Assembly (NCBI RefSeq): GCF_900129925.1 | Contig: NZ_FQXI01000014.1 | Span: forward strand, 1 to 54,249 | Direction of reading: 5' to 3' | DNA length: 54,249 nucleotides | Source: Anaerosphaera aminiphila DSM 21120 | GTDB lineage: Bacteria > Bacillota > Clostridia > Tissierellales > Peptoniphilaceae | In this document: positions 20,398-28,778 of the stretch, one piece after another | How positions within the stretch are numbered: position 1 is the stretch's first letter | Layout: each line of letters starts with the position of its first letter | Program-made: the position numbers and the translations under genes | The notes under the pieces: generated by a model | The model's database searches: none | What the model was told of the DNA's origin: nothing | What the model saw: the letters and a program-made list of their open reading frames with translations, nothing else

Positions 20398-21420
20398 TTA
20401 TCTTTGTACTCTTCCCGAAGAATCTCCGTCTACAAGTGTTTGAACTTCAGACCTACTCATATGGTTAAAATCTCCCTTAATAGTGTGTTTTAAAGCAGAT
20501 GCTGCAACTCCAAACTCAAGTGCATCACTTGTGCTCTTTCCATCTAATAGGCCACAAATAAGTCCTGAAGCAAAAGAATCTCCTCCACCTACTCTATCAA
20601 CTATTCTCACATCATATTTTTTAGATTGGTAAAATTCTTTTCCATCATATATACAAGCACTCCAACCATTGTCAGATGCACTATAAGATTCTCTAAGAGA
20701 ACTTGCAACATATTTAAATCCAAACTCTTCTTTCATTTCTTTCAAAATTTGTTTGTAACCTTCGATATTGATTTTTCCAGAAGTAACATCTAATCCTTTA
20801 GGTGTAAATCCTAAACTAAGTGAAGCATCTTCTTCATTTCCAATGCAAACATCTACATATTGCATTAAATCTCTCATCACTTCTTGAGCTTCCTCAGGTG
20901 TCCAAAGTTTTTTTCTGTAGTTTAAATCTATACTAACCATTACTCCCGCTTCTTTAGCAGCTTTCATAGCAGCTCTTGTAATTTCTGCTCCACTTTTACT
21001 TATTGCAGGAGTTATTCCAGAAATATGAAACCACTTAGCATCTTTAAATATCTCCTCAAAGTTGAAATCTTCTACTATAGCTTCTGCAATCGAACTGTTT
21101 GATCTGTCATAAACAACCTTTGATGGTCTCATTGAAGCTCCTGACTCAGAAAAGTAAATTCCCACTCTCTCTCCGCCTCTAGCTATGTAGTCTGTATTTA
21201 CTCCGTACCTTCTAAGTTCATTTACTGCCGCTTGCCCTATTTCATGCTCAGGTAATTTTGTAACAAAATAAGAATCAAATCCATAGTTCGCAAGACTTAC
21301 AGCTACGTTTGCCTCTCCGCCTCCATAAATTGCATCAAAAGAATTTGCTTGAACAAATCTTTCAAATCCCGGAGTTGACAATCTAAGCATTATTTCCCCC
21401 ATGGTTACAACTTTTGTCAT
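20398..21420 (-). CDS. kdgK: 2-keto-3-deoxygluconate kinase (PfkB family)
   Basis: Phosphorylates KDG to KDPG with ATP. The 340 residues have the PfkB-family layout: the N-terminal GGGEANVAVSLANYG sugar-binding segment, and the C-terminal signature DRVGGGDSFASGLICGLL with the catalytic Asp in GGGDSF. The central DLNYRKKLW motif is typical of KdgK. The ATG overlaps the eda stop by one base, so the two are translationally coupled. It is close in style to other KdgK proteins found next to eda. Confidence 0.93.
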   Translation of the reverse strand: MTKVVTMGEIMLRLSTPGFERFVQANSFDAIYGGGEANVAVSLANYGFDSYFVTKLPEHEIGQAAVNELRRYGVNTDYIARGGERVGIYFSESGASMRPSKVVYDRSNSSIAEAIVEDFNFEEIFKDAKWFHISGITPAISKSGAEITRAAMKAAKEAGVMVSIDLNYRKKLWTPEEAQEVMRDLMQYVDVCIGNEEDASLSLGFTPKGLDVTSGKINIEGYKQILKEMKEEFGFKYVASSLRESYSASDNGWSACIYDGKEFYQSKKYDVRIVDRVGGGDSFASGLICGLLDGKSTSDALEFGVAASALKHTIKGDFNHMSRSEVQTLVDGDSSGRVQR

Positions 21421-22046
21421 TAAGCTCTAGCCCCCTTTATGTTTTTTATAAATAATTTGCATTTTTCAATAATTTCTTCTTTAGTACCCTTTACTAAACT
21501 TGATCCTGCACCCACTGCAAATGCACCATTTCTAATCCACTCTCCAACATTTTCTACATCTACTCCACCTGTTGGCATTAAATTTACATGTGGTAGTGGT
21601 CCGTGGATGGCTTTAAAGTAATCTGGTCCAAAAGCAGAGCCTGGAAATATTTTTATTACATCTACACCAAATTTTAATGCATTAGTAATTTCTGTTGGCG
21701 TCATACAACCCGGCATATATGGCACTTGATATAAGTTACATAGCTTTGCTACTTCTTCATCAAAAGAAGGAGACACTATAAATTTAGCACCATTCATAAT
21801 AGCAAGTCTTGCAGTTGTAGAATCTAAAACAGTACCGGCACCTAGTAAAGCGTTTTCACTTAAACTATCACTAAGTTCTTTAAGCACATCTACCGCATTT
21901 GGAACTGTGAAAGTAATTTCCAATATATCTACACCACCTTCAACACATGCCTTTGCATATTCCAAAGCTTCTTTTGAGTCTTTACCTCTAATTACAGCAA
22001 CTATGCCTAAATTTTTTATTCTCATTAATGTATCGATCTTTGACAT
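21420..22046 (-). CDS. eda: KDPG/KHG aldolase
   Basis: Splits KDPG into pyruvate and glyceraldehyde-3-phosphate, the last step of the pathway. The 208-residue TIM barrel has AVIRG at the start, the catalytic Glu in EITFTVP, the GAGTVLD phosphate/substrate region, the Schiff-base Lys in DVIKIFPGSAFGP, and the MPTGGV loop. It is the first gene of the operon, with GGGGG six bases before the ATG. Its promoter and operators lie in the divergent gap with the IclR gene. Confidence 0.95.
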   Translation of the reverse strand: MSKIDTLMRIKNLGIVAVIRGKDSKEALEYAKACVEGGVDILEITFTVPNAVDVLKELSDSLSENALLGAGTVLDSTTARLAIMNGAKFIVSPSFDEEVAKLCNLYQVPYMPGCMTPTEITNALKFGVDVIKIFPGSAFGPDYFKAIHGPLPHVNLMPTGGVDVENVGEWIRNGAFAVGAGSSLVKGTKEEIIEKCKLFIKNIKGARA

Positions 22047-22061
22047 TCTATACCCCCTTTT

Positions 22062-22099
22062 AGTTTCGTATTGCGAAACTATATATTGTTTTATGAAAC
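22062..22099 (-). promoter_or_regulatory. Candidate operator of the hexonate operon (IclR/KdgR-type)
   Basis: A perfect palindrome AGTTTCG-N5-CGAAACT occupies 22062-22080, and a related GTTT-N4-AAAC lies at 22088-22099. Both sit between the -10 box and the eda start, where a bound protein would block transcription. The IclR gene starts on the other side of the gap, so it is the obvious ligand-responsive repressor (inference). Confidence 0.72.
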
Positions 22100-22107
22100 T
22101 TATTTAA

Positions 22108-22136
22108 AGTATACAAGATTTGTTTTTACAAGTCAA
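22108..22136 (-). promoter_or_regulatory. Promoter of the eda-kdgK-adh-TRAP-uxaBA operon
   Basis: Minus-strand TTGACT (22131-22136) and TATACT (22108-22113) with exactly 17 nt between them. No other strong promoter is seen inside the operon, so all eight genes are probably one transcript. Confidence 0.82.
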
Positions 22137-22224
22137 TGTTAATTAGAGTTTTAAACAGATAAAATAAACAAGTATTTTTATAAATTTTATGTTAAAATCT
22201 TTAATTAGATTGGAGGATTTTCTA

Positions 22225-22986
22225 ATGGAAGAAAGAATACAATCAGTTGAAAGAGTTTTTAAGATATTAGAAGCTTTTAAAAATTATCCACATGGAGTGG
22301 GATTAACAGAATTAAGCAAAGAAGTAAGTTTACACAAATCTACTGTTCACAGATTTTTAAATACTCTTATTTTTCTTGGCTATATAGGACAAAATTCTGA
22401 AAATAAGTATTATTTGACTTTTAAACTATATGACATTGCAAGTTCTAAATTAGAGGGATTAGATTTTATTGGTGCTGCTAGAAGCTATATTGAAAAACTT
22501 TCAAATATGGTTAATGAAGTTGTTCATCTAGTAATTAGAGAGGACATATATGCAGTATATGTAGATAAAGTAGATTCTGATAATGTAATTACAATGCACT
22601 CTAGGATAGGAAGAAGAAGCCCATTAATATACACCTCTGTAGGAAAGTCAATTCTCTCAAATTGCAGTGACTTAGAGATAAAAGATGTTTGGGATAAAAC
22701 TGAAAAAATTAAAAAAACTGAAAATACTATATTGGATTTTAATACATTTATGGATGAAATAAATGAAACTAGAAAGACTAAAATAGCTAGAGATAACGAA
22801 GAAAATGAACTTGGAATATATTGTATAGGAACTTCTATTTATGATTCTTCTGGAAATGTTGCAGGTGCAATTTCCATAACCGGTCCGGTTTTTAGAATGA
22901 AAGAAAAACTAGGAAGTGATTTAAATAAAAACTTATTATTTACAGCTGAACAAATATCAAAACAATTAGGATATATAAAAAGGTAA
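22225..22986 (+). CDS. IclR-family transcriptional regulator of the hexonate operon
   Basis: A 253-residue regulator with an N-terminal winged helix (SVERVFKILEAF, then LTELSKEVSLHKSTVHRFLNTL as helix-turn-helix at about 28-50) and a C-terminal IclR ligand-binding domain (YTSVGKSILS, GAISITGPVFRM). The ATG at 22225 has GGAGG upstream. The longer reading from 22189 has no ribosome site and would add a tail before the DNA-binding domain. It is divergent from eda, the usual arrangement for a local repressor, and resembles KdgR in role. The effector may be KDG or KDPG, by analogy. Confidence 0.9.
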   Translation: MEERIQSVERVFKILEAFKNYPHGVGLTELSKEVSLHKSTVHRFLNTLIFLGYIGQNSENKYYLTFKLYDIASSKLEGLDFIGAARSYIEKLSNMVNEVVHLVIREDIYAVYVDKVDSDNVITMHSRIGRRSPLIYTSVGKSILSNCSDLEIKDVWDKTEKIKKTENTILDFNTFMDEINETRKTKIARDNEENELGIYCIGTSIYDSSGNVAGAISITGPVFRMKEKLGSDLNKNLLFTAEQISKQLGYIKR

Positions 22987-23011
22987 TGCTATGTTAAGGC
23001 GTTATCTTTTT
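22984..23011 (+). terminator. Weak terminator after the IclR gene
   Basis: TAATGC at the stop codon can pair with GCGTTA (one G-U), followed by TCTTTTTATT. It is a short stem, so termination may be partial. Confidence 0.5.
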
Positions 23012-23050
23012 ATTCATTTCAAGGCACTTTAATTATATTAAAAATATACC

Positions 23051-23079
23051 TTGACAACGTTTCTATAACATTTTATAAT
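23051..23079 (+). promoter_or_regulatory. Promoter of the riboflavin operon
   Basis: TTGACA (23051-23056) and TATAAT (23074-23079) with 17 nt between them are perfect consensus boxes. They lie just before the FMN aptamer. Confidence 0.9.
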
Positions 23080-23095
23080 CAATCTATTGAATAAT

Positions 23096-23203
23096 ATCTT
23101 CAGGGCAGGGTGAAATTCTCCTACCGGTGGTATAGCCCACGCGCCGCAAGGCATGATTCGGTGTAACTCCGAAGCCGACAGTATAGTCTGGATGAAAGAA
23201 GAT
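23096..23203 (+). ncRNA. FMN riboswitch (RFN element)
   Basis: The aptamer binds flavin mononucleotide and turns off riboflavin synthesis genes. Conserved parts are clear: AGGGCAGGGTGAAATTC, CCTACCGGTGGTATAGCCC, GCGCCGCAAGGCATGATTCG and CCGACAGTATAGTCTGGATG. The closing P1 stem is ATCTTC (23096-23101) with GAAGAT (23198-23203). It is followed by two terminator-like hairpins before ribD, so control is probably by transcription termination. Confidence 0.97.
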
Positions 23204-23234
23204 TGTAATAAAGCAACGGTATTTTTGCTTATTT

Positions 23235-23270
23235 ACTCTGAAATGAACAATTCATTTCAGAGTTTTTTTA
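23235..23270 (+). terminator. Riboswitch-controlled terminator 1 of the rib leader
   Basis: A perfect 13-bp stem, ACTCTGAAATGAA with TTCATTTCAGAGT, and a 3-nt loop, followed by TTTTTTTA. It is the first expression-platform hairpin after the FMN aptamer. Confidence 0.9.
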
Positions 23271-23300
23271 TTTTTTTGCAGAAATCTGTCCCTTTATTTT

Positions 23301-23336
23301 AATGCCCTGAAAATATTTTCAGGGCATTATTTTTTT
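23301..23336 (+). terminator. Second terminator-like hairpin of the rib leader
   Basis: A perfect 28-nt palindrome (AATGCCCTGAAAAT and its complement) followed by ATTTTTTT, ending just before the GGAGG of ribD. Its left arm TGCCCTGAA (23303-23311) is also fully complementary to TTCAGGGCA in the 5' strand of the aptamer (23099-23107), so it may switch between two partners. Confidence 0.75.
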
Positions 23337-23348
23337 GGAGGTGCACTA

Positions 23349-24455
23349 TTGAAAGACTTAGAGTACATGAATATAGCTATTGATATGGCGCTCAAAGGAA
23401 GGGGCTGGACAAATCCAAATCCAATGGTTGGAGCTGTAATTGTAAAAGACGATGAAATTATATCCACTGGATATCACAGAAAATATGGCGACCTACATGC
23501 AGAGAGAATGGCAATTAAAAATTGTAAAAAATCTCTGCAAGGTGCTTCACTTTATGTAACTTTAGAGCCTTGTTGCCACTACGGACTTACGCCACCTTGC
23601 ACAGAAATTATTGTTGAAAGTGGTATTAAACGTGTAGTTATTGGAACGCTTGACCCAAATCCAAAAGTTGCAAGTAAAGGTGTACAAATATTAAGAGACA
23701 ACGGAATAGAAGTCGTCGTTGGAATTTTAGAGAAAGAGTGTAAAGATTTAATAAAAATATTTTCACACTATATAAAAACTAAAAAGCCCTATATAACCAT
23801 GAAGTATGCCATGACAATGGATGGAAAAATTGCAACTTTCACCGGCAGTTCTCAGTGGATTACAGGTGAAATCGCACGTAGTGAAGTTCACAAGAGTAGA
23901 CACTACTATTCTTCCATTATGGTGGGAGTAAATACTGTAATTGAAGATGACCCAATGCTGACAAGTAGGCTGGATAATACTAAAAATCCAATACGCATTA
24001 TATGTGACACAAACTTAAGGACTCCCCTAGCTTCAAAAATAGTTCAAAGTTCTAAAGAGGTGCAAACTATTATTGCAACTTGCGAGTTAAATTCTACCAA
24101 GCACTCCCCTTATATAGATATGGGCTGCGAAATAATCACAGTTGATAAATATAATTCTCACCTGAATATTTTAAAACTTGTAGAGATTATTGGAAGTTTA
24201 AATATTGACAGCATACTACTTGAAGGAGGCTCTACATTAAATTGGAGTGCACTAAAGTCCGGGATTGTAAACTCTGTTCAAGCATATATTGCACCAAAGC
24301 TCTTTGGGGGAGTTGACGCAAAGTCTCCAATAGGAGGACTTGGAGTTGAGTTTCCCAATGATGCAATACACTTGACAAAACCTACAGTGCGCTTCCTCGG
24401 CGACGACATATTATTAGAAAGTGAGGTAATCAATAGATGTTCACAGGAATTATAG
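23349..24455 (+). CDS. ribD: Bifunctional riboflavin deaminase/reductase RibD
   Basis: Carries out the second and third steps of riboflavin synthesis. The N-terminal deaminase has zinc ligands in LHAERMA and EPCCHYGLTPPC. The C-terminal reductase begins near residue 145 with KPYITMKYAMTMDGKIAT. The start codon is TTG at 23349, supported by GGAGG seven bases upstream and by the family-typical beginning that leads into MNIAIDMALKGRG. Length 368 matches the family. It overlaps ribE by 19 nt. Confidence 0.96.
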   Translation: MKDLEYMNIAIDMALKGRGWTNPNPMVGAVIVKDDEIISTGYHRKYGDLHAERMAIKNCKKSLQGASLYVTLEPCCHYGLTPPCTEIIVESGIKRVVIGTLDPNPKVASKGVQILRDNGIEVVVGILEKECKDLIKIFSHYIKTKKPYITMKYAMTMDGKIATFTGSSQWITGEIARSEVHKSRHYYSSIMVGVNTVIEDDPMLTSRLDNTKNPIRIICDTNLRTPLASKIVQSSKEVQTIIATCELNSTKHSPYIDMGCEIITVDKYNSHLNILKLVEIIGSLNIDSILLEGGSTLNWSALKSGIVNSVQAYIAPKLFGGVDAKSPIGGLGVEFPNDAIHLTKPTVRFLGDDILLESEVINRCSQEL

Positions 24456-25075
24456 AAGAGGTCGGAACAGTTAAGTCTATAGAAAAAAATCACCGCTCTC
24501 TTCTTCTTAAAATATCTGCTAAAAAAGTAATTAGTGATTTGTCCATTGGAGACAGCATTGCTGTAAACGGAATATGTTTAACTGCTACTTCCTTTAATCA
24601 TAATTCTTTTTCAGTGGACGTGATGAATGAAAGTATAGTTTCAACTTCCCTTTCAACTTTAAAAAATGGCAGCCTTGTAAATTTAGAACGTGCCATGCCT
24701 ATTAATGGTCGCTTTGGAGGGCATATTGTATCCGGACATATTGATGGAACAGGTGAAATTACCTCCACTTCTAAATGTGGAATAGCAACTATCTACACCA
24801 TTAAAACTTCACCTGAAATTTTAAAGTATATTATTAAAAAAGGCTCAATAACAATTGACGGTATTAGCCTTACAGTTTTAAGTGTTTCAAAAGATAATTT
24901 TGAAGTTTCAATTATACCTCACACTTCTAAAAATACAATTTTAAATTTAAAAAAAGTGGGAGATGTAGTTAATTTAGAAAATGACCTTATTGGAAAATAC
25001 GTTGAAAAACTATTTTTACGCAGTGATGACAGTAGTTCCATAACTAGAGATTTTTTGTATAAACACGGATATTAG
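24437..25075 (+). CDS. ribE: Riboflavin synthase alpha chain
   Basis: Converts two molecules of 6,7-dimethyl-8-ribityllumazine to riboflavin. The 212 residues contain the two lumazine-binding repeats, starting MFTGIIEEVGTV, with GDSIAVNGICLTA in repeat 1 and the equivalent KGSITIDGISLTV in repeat 2, as well as GGHIVSGHIDGTG. The ATG lies inside the end of ribD with GAGG upstream, so the two are coupled. Length is normal for the homotrimeric enzyme. Confidence 0.96.
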   Translation: MFTGIIEEVGTVKSIEKNHRSLLLKISAKKVISDLSIGDSIAVNGICLTATSFNHNSFSVDVMNESIVSTSLSTLKNGSLVNLERAMPINGRFGGHIVSGHIDGTGEITSTSKCGIATIYTIKTSPEILKYIIKKGSITIDGISLTVLSVSKDNFEVSIIPHTSKNTILNLKKVGDVVNLENDLIGKYVEKLFLRSDDSSSITRDFLYKHGY

Positions 25076-25084
25076 GAGGATAAA

Positions 25085-26281
25085 ATGAAATATAACTCTA
25101 TAGATGAAGCCCTTTTAGATTTAAAACAGGGTAAGATAATTTTAGTAACTGATGATGCAAATAGAGAAAATGAAGGCGATTTAATTTGCGCCGCAGAATT
25201 TGCAACAACTGAAAATATAAATTTTATGGCGACTCATGCCAAGGGTTTAATCTGCATGCCAATGAGTTTAGAACTTGCAAAAAAATTAGAATTTCCACAA
25301 ATGGTTTCAGTAAATACTGACAATCATGAAACAGCTTTTACTGTTTCCATAGATCATATAAGTACAACTACGGGAATCTCTGCAGAGGAGAGATCCATTA
25401 CTGCTAAATTTTGCATAGATGATTCCTCAAAGCCATCTGACTTTCGAAGACCCGGTCATATGTTTCCCTTAGTTTCAAAGAAAAACGGTGTTTTAGAGCG
25501 AAATGGTCACACTGAGGCAACTGTGGACCTTGTGCGTCTTGCCAACTTAAAAGAATGTGGTCTATGTTGTGAAATAATGGCAGAAGACGGAACTATGATG
25601 AGAGAAGAAGAACTATTTGAATTTGCAGAAAAGTGGAATATAAAGTGCATTAACATAAAGGACTTACAAGACTACCGTAAAAAACATGACCAACTTGTAG
25701 AATGTGTATCTACTACGAAAATGCCAACTAAGTATGGAGACTTCTCAGCTCATTGCTATATAAATAAATTAAACGGAGAACATCACATTGCATTAGTTAT
25801 GGGAGATATTAGCAGTGGAAGAGATATTTTATGTAGAGTTCACTCTGAGTGTTTAACAGGCGATGTACTGGGATCTCTAAGGTGTGACTGCGGAGAGCAA
25901 CTTGATGCGTCACTAAGTCAAATTCAAAGAGAAGGACGTGGAATCCTCCTGTATATGAGACAGGAAGGTCGAGGAATTGGACTTGTAAATAAATTAAAGG
26001 CCTATGAATTACAGGATAGGGGCTTAGATACTTTAGATGCCAACATAGCTCTTGGCTTTGATGGCGATTTAAGAGAATACTATACTGGTGCACAAATACT
26101 AAAACACCTTGGCGTTAAGACTTTAAATTTGCTCACAAATAATCCTGACAAAGTCTACCAACTTTCAGAATACGGAATAGAAATTTCACATAGAGTTCCA
26201 ATTGAAATGAAAGCCAATTCACATAACTTGTTTTATTTAAAGACAAAGCAAGACCGCATGGGTCATGTTTTACACTATTAG
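25085..26281 (+). CDS. ribBA: Bifunctional DHBP synthase / GTP cyclohydrolase II RibBA
   Basis: Makes both riboflavin precursors: dihydroxybutanone phosphate from ribulose-5-phosphate (N-terminal half) and the pyrimidine from GTP (C-terminal half). N-terminal active-site segments are [10 protein letters not shown] and the [18 protein letters not shown] stretch. The C-terminal zinc site is [18 protein letters not shown], followed by [16 protein letters not shown]. At 398 residues it is a full fusion. AGGAGG precedes the ATG, 9 nt after ribE. Confidence 0.97.
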   Translation: MKYNSIDEALLDLKQGKIILVTDDANRENEGDLICAAEFATTENINFMATHAKGLICMPMSLELAKKLEFPQMVSVNTDNHETAFTVSIDHISTTTGISAEERSITAKFCIDDSSKPSDFRRPGHMFPLVSKKNGVLERNGHTEATVDLVRLANLKECGLCCEIMAEDGTMMREEELFEFAEKWNIKCINIKDLQDYRKKHDQLVECVSTTKMPTKYGDFSAHCYINKLNGEHHIALVMGDISSGRDILCRVHSECLTGDVLGSLRCDCGEQLDASLSQIQREGRGILLYMRQEGRGIGLVNKLKAYELQDRGLDTLDANIALGFDGDLREYYTGAQILKHLGVKTLNLLTNNPDKVYQLSEYGIEISHRVPIEMKANSHNLFYLKTKQDRMGHVLHY

Positions 26282-26294
26282 GAGGAATTGAAAA

Positions 26295-26762
26295 ATGAAA
26301 ATATATGAAGGACAATTAATATCAGAGGACATTAAAATAGGAATAGTAATATCCAGATTTAACGAATTTATAACTTCTAAACTGCTATCCGGAGCAATTG
26401 ACTGTTTAAAAAGACACAACATCAAAAAAGAGGACATAAATATTGCATGGGTTCCGGGTGCATTTGAAATTCCCCTAATAGCTTCTAAAATGGCTAAGAG
26501 TAAAAAATATGACGCTGTAATTTGCCTTGGTGCAATTATTAGAGGTAGCACAAGTCACTATGACTACGTATGTAGTGAAGTTTCAAAGGGCATAGCTCAA
26601 GTTTCACTTTCAAACGACATACCTGTTTCCTTTGGAATTTTAACCACCGAAAATATAGAACAAGCCATTGAAAGAGCCGGAACAAAATCGGGAAATAAAG
26701 GATTTGACTGTGCACAGGGAACTATTGAAATGGTAAATTTAATAAAAGAACTTGAATCATAA
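26295..26762 (+). CDS. ribH: 6,7-dimethyl-8-ribityllumazine synthase
   Basis: Forms the lumazine substrate of RibE. The 155 residues contain the substrate-binding segments [36 protein letters not shown] (with the catalytic His in HYDYV), and [15 protein letters not shown]. It is the last gene of ribD-ribE-ribBA-ribH, the common Gram-positive order, 13 nt after ribBA with AGGAGG upstream. Confidence 0.97.
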   Translation: MKIYEGQLISEDIKIGIVISRFNEFITSKLLSGAIDCLKRHNIKKEDINIAWVPGAFEIPLIASKMAKSKKYDAVICLGAIIRGSTSHYDYVCSEVSKGIAQVSLSNDIPVSFGILTTENIEQAIERAGTKSGNKGFDCAQGTIEMVNLIKELES

Positions 26763-26779
26763 AATTTAAATTTGTATTT

Positions 26780-26823
26780 AAATAAAGTAGGTTTCTATTA
26801 AAAATAGAGCACCTACTTTATTT
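26780..26823. terminator. Terminator between ribH and the convergent hydrolase gene
   Basis: AAATAAAGTAGGT (26780-26792) pairs perfectly with ACCTACTTTATTT (26811-26823), with an inner 18-nt loop. A/T runs on both sides let it serve both the rightward rib operon and the leftward hydrolase/CPBP unit. Confidence 0.82.
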
Positions 26824-26868
26824 ACTTTATAATTAATTTTCTAACTGTTAAATTTAAAATCTAATCTC

Positions 26869-27681
26869 TTAATTTTTATTTAAACTTAAAAAAATTATAA
26901 TTCTATCTTCAAAGTCTTTAGCCTCTTCATAAGTTCCATGTCCAAGACCTCTATACATAAATAATTCACTTCCCACAATTTTTTCTGACAGCTCTATTGA
27001 GGCATCCGGACCTACAATTTTATCTTCATCTCCCCCAATAATTAAAGTTGGACACTTTATTTTATCCAGCTCGTCATAGGAGTTGTGGTTAATACATGAA
27101 TTGGCCTCTATAAAAAATCTGGTAAAGTCCTTTGGCTTTCCCACTATTCCAAGAACGGGATATATAAGTCTATATTTTTTAAGAAACTTTTCTGAATAGG
27201 ACTTTTCTGCAATGTCTAGTACTATAGATTTATAATCTTTGTTCTCTGCCATTTTTATCCAGCTACCTATAACTTTTTCTACTATTTCATTTTTCCTTGA
27301 CATAGTTACAGCCAATATCAGTTTTTTTACCACATTTGGATAGTCAATTGCTATGTACTGAGAAATCATTCCACCTTGAGACACTCCAAGAAAATTAGCG
27401 CTTTCAATTCCCAACTCTCTCATGGCCTCCACTTGATCTCTTGCCATATCTCTCGTTGAATATCCCTTTCCCAAGCAGTTTTTCCTGCTAAACATATAGA
27501 CTCTATACTTCCTTGCAAATTTTCTATATGCAAATGCCATAACAATAGCTTTGCCCCTTACAGTTACAAAGCTATCTCCAAGTCCCGGAATTATAATTAA
27601 AATTTCACTTCCCATTCCAAAGGAAACATAGTTCATATTTGTATTTTTAAGTTCAACACTTCCATTTTTCAAATTTAACAA
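26869..27681 (-). CDS. Alpha/beta-fold hydrolase of unknown substrate
   Basis: A 270-residue serine hydrolase. The catalytic triad is readable: nucleophile Ser in LGVSQGGM (about residue 100), acid Asp in IIGGDEDKIVG, and His in RGLGHG near the C-terminus. The oxyanion region is IIPGLGD. No signal peptide is seen, so it is cytoplasmic. The start is TTG at 27679-27681 with AGGAG eight bases before. It lies about 33 nt after the CPBP gene and is probably cotranscribed with it. The substrate cannot be told. Confidence 0.85.
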   Translation of the reverse strand: MLNLKNGSVELKNTNMNYVSFGMGSEILIIIPGLGDSFVTVRGKAIVMAFAYRKFARKYRVYMFSRKNCLGKGYSTRDMARDQVEAMRELGIESANFLGVSQGGMISQYIAIDYPNVVKKLILAVTMSRKNEIVEKVIGSWIKMAENKDYKSIVLDIAEKSYSEKFLKKYRLIYPVLGIVGKPKDFTRFFIEANSCINHNSYDELDKIKCPTLIIGGDEDKIVGPDASIELSEKIVGSELFMYRGLGHGTYEEAKDFEDRIIIFLSLNKN

Positions 27682-27714
27682 TATATTTTCTCCTACTTTT
27701 AACTAAGTTATTAA

Positions 27715-28662
27715 CTATTTTTTACTGTCTACTCTATACTCTTTAGAAAGTATAAAAGGCATAAACAATATTATCTCTACAGCTATACTAACTAAAAAAC
27801 TCTCAATTGTATAGACTGATTCATAACTAAATTCGCTTACAAATAAAACTGCCATATTGTTATTTAAATAGTGAATAATTGTAGCTATCCACACATTTTT
27901 AGTCTTCATTTGCACCAGTCCGAAAAACACTGAATAACAAATACAAGAAACAATATAACTAATTACAGAATAAATTGGAGTCTGCGGACTGTAGAGCATA
28001 AAATTTAAAGGCAAGTGCCACAGTCCCCATATTGCCCCAAGAACAATTACACCAAGTCTCTTTCCAAGCTTATTTTGAAGTTTTTCCTGTAAAAAATATC
28101 TCCATCCATATTCTTCTCCCATATAATACATACATGAAAAGAAAAACAGCATTACTAACAATGGTATTTTTATTATATAACTTAGTAAAAGTTTTATATT
28201 TAAAAATTCGTAACTTCCAAGTAATCCTCTAAACAAATATACTAACACAAATACTAATATGTACTTTAATCCAACTTTAAAATTTAATCCGAACTGTAGT
28301 CCATTTTTCTCTCTTTTATCTAAATCTACTAGCAAAATCATAAAACTTCCAAACATCATTATTATATTTACAAGACTATTTACTTTATTAACACTCATAT
28401 AATTTAGCTTATAGAGCACTAGTAAGATTACCATTACTATAAAAGCAATTAGATACACCCCATAAAATTTAAGTGGAAGTTCGCTTTTCTCCTCTGTAAA
28501 ATACTTTGCAACTCCAACGCTAAGTGCCGGAAATAGCATCATCATCCCTGCTAAATAACTGGAATCTAATTCTCTATTTAGCCAAAAAAACATTCCAAAC
28601 AATGCCACAAGTCCAAAATTTGTTATAAAAAATAGTTTAAGTTGTTTGTTTTCTTTTTCCAT
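27715..28662 (-). CDS. CPBP-family intramembrane metalloprotease
   Basis: A polytopic protein of the CAAX-protease/bacteriocin-processing (Abi) family. The motifs are present: EEYGWR near the middle (motif 1), GAIWGLWHLPLNFM (motif 2, His ligand), and IHYLNNN (motif 3). About eight hydrophobic segments are visible. The start chosen is ATG at 28660-28662 with AAGG upstream. A longer reading begins at 28692, but TATAAT at 28691-28696 overlaps that codon and looks like the promoter -10 box. Roles in this family range from bacteriocin self-immunity to prenyl-protein processing. Confidence 0.82.
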   Translation of the reverse strand: MEKENKQLKLFFITNFGLVALFGMFFWLNRELDSSYLAGMMMLFPALSVGVAKYFTEEKSELPLKFYGVYLIAFIVMVILLVLYKLNYMSVNKVNSLVNIIMMFGSFMILLVDLDKREKNGLQFGLNFKVGLKYILVFVLVYLFRGLLGSYEFLNIKLLLSYIIKIPLLVMLFFFSCMYYMGEEYGWRYFLQEKLQNKLGKRLGVIVLGAIWGLWHLPLNFMLYSPQTPIYSVISYIVSCICYSVFFGLVQMKTKNVWIATIIHYLNNNMAVLFVSEFSYESVYTIESFLVSIAVEIILFMPFILSKEYRVDSKK

Positions 28663-28726
28663 GTCTACCTTCTTTTTATATCTTTTATACATTATATCAC
28701 TTTAAAATATATACTTCTCAATAAAA

Positions 28727-28767
28727 AAGTACACTTTAAAAGTTAAAACTAACTTTAAAATGTACTT
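28727..28767 (-). terminator. Terminator after pyk
   Basis: A long stem, minus-strand AAGTACAtTTTAAAGTTA with TAACTTTTAAAgTGTACTT, then TTTTTTATT. It ends the whiA-to-pyk run. Confidence 0.85.
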
Positions 28768-28778
28768 TAAATACTTAT

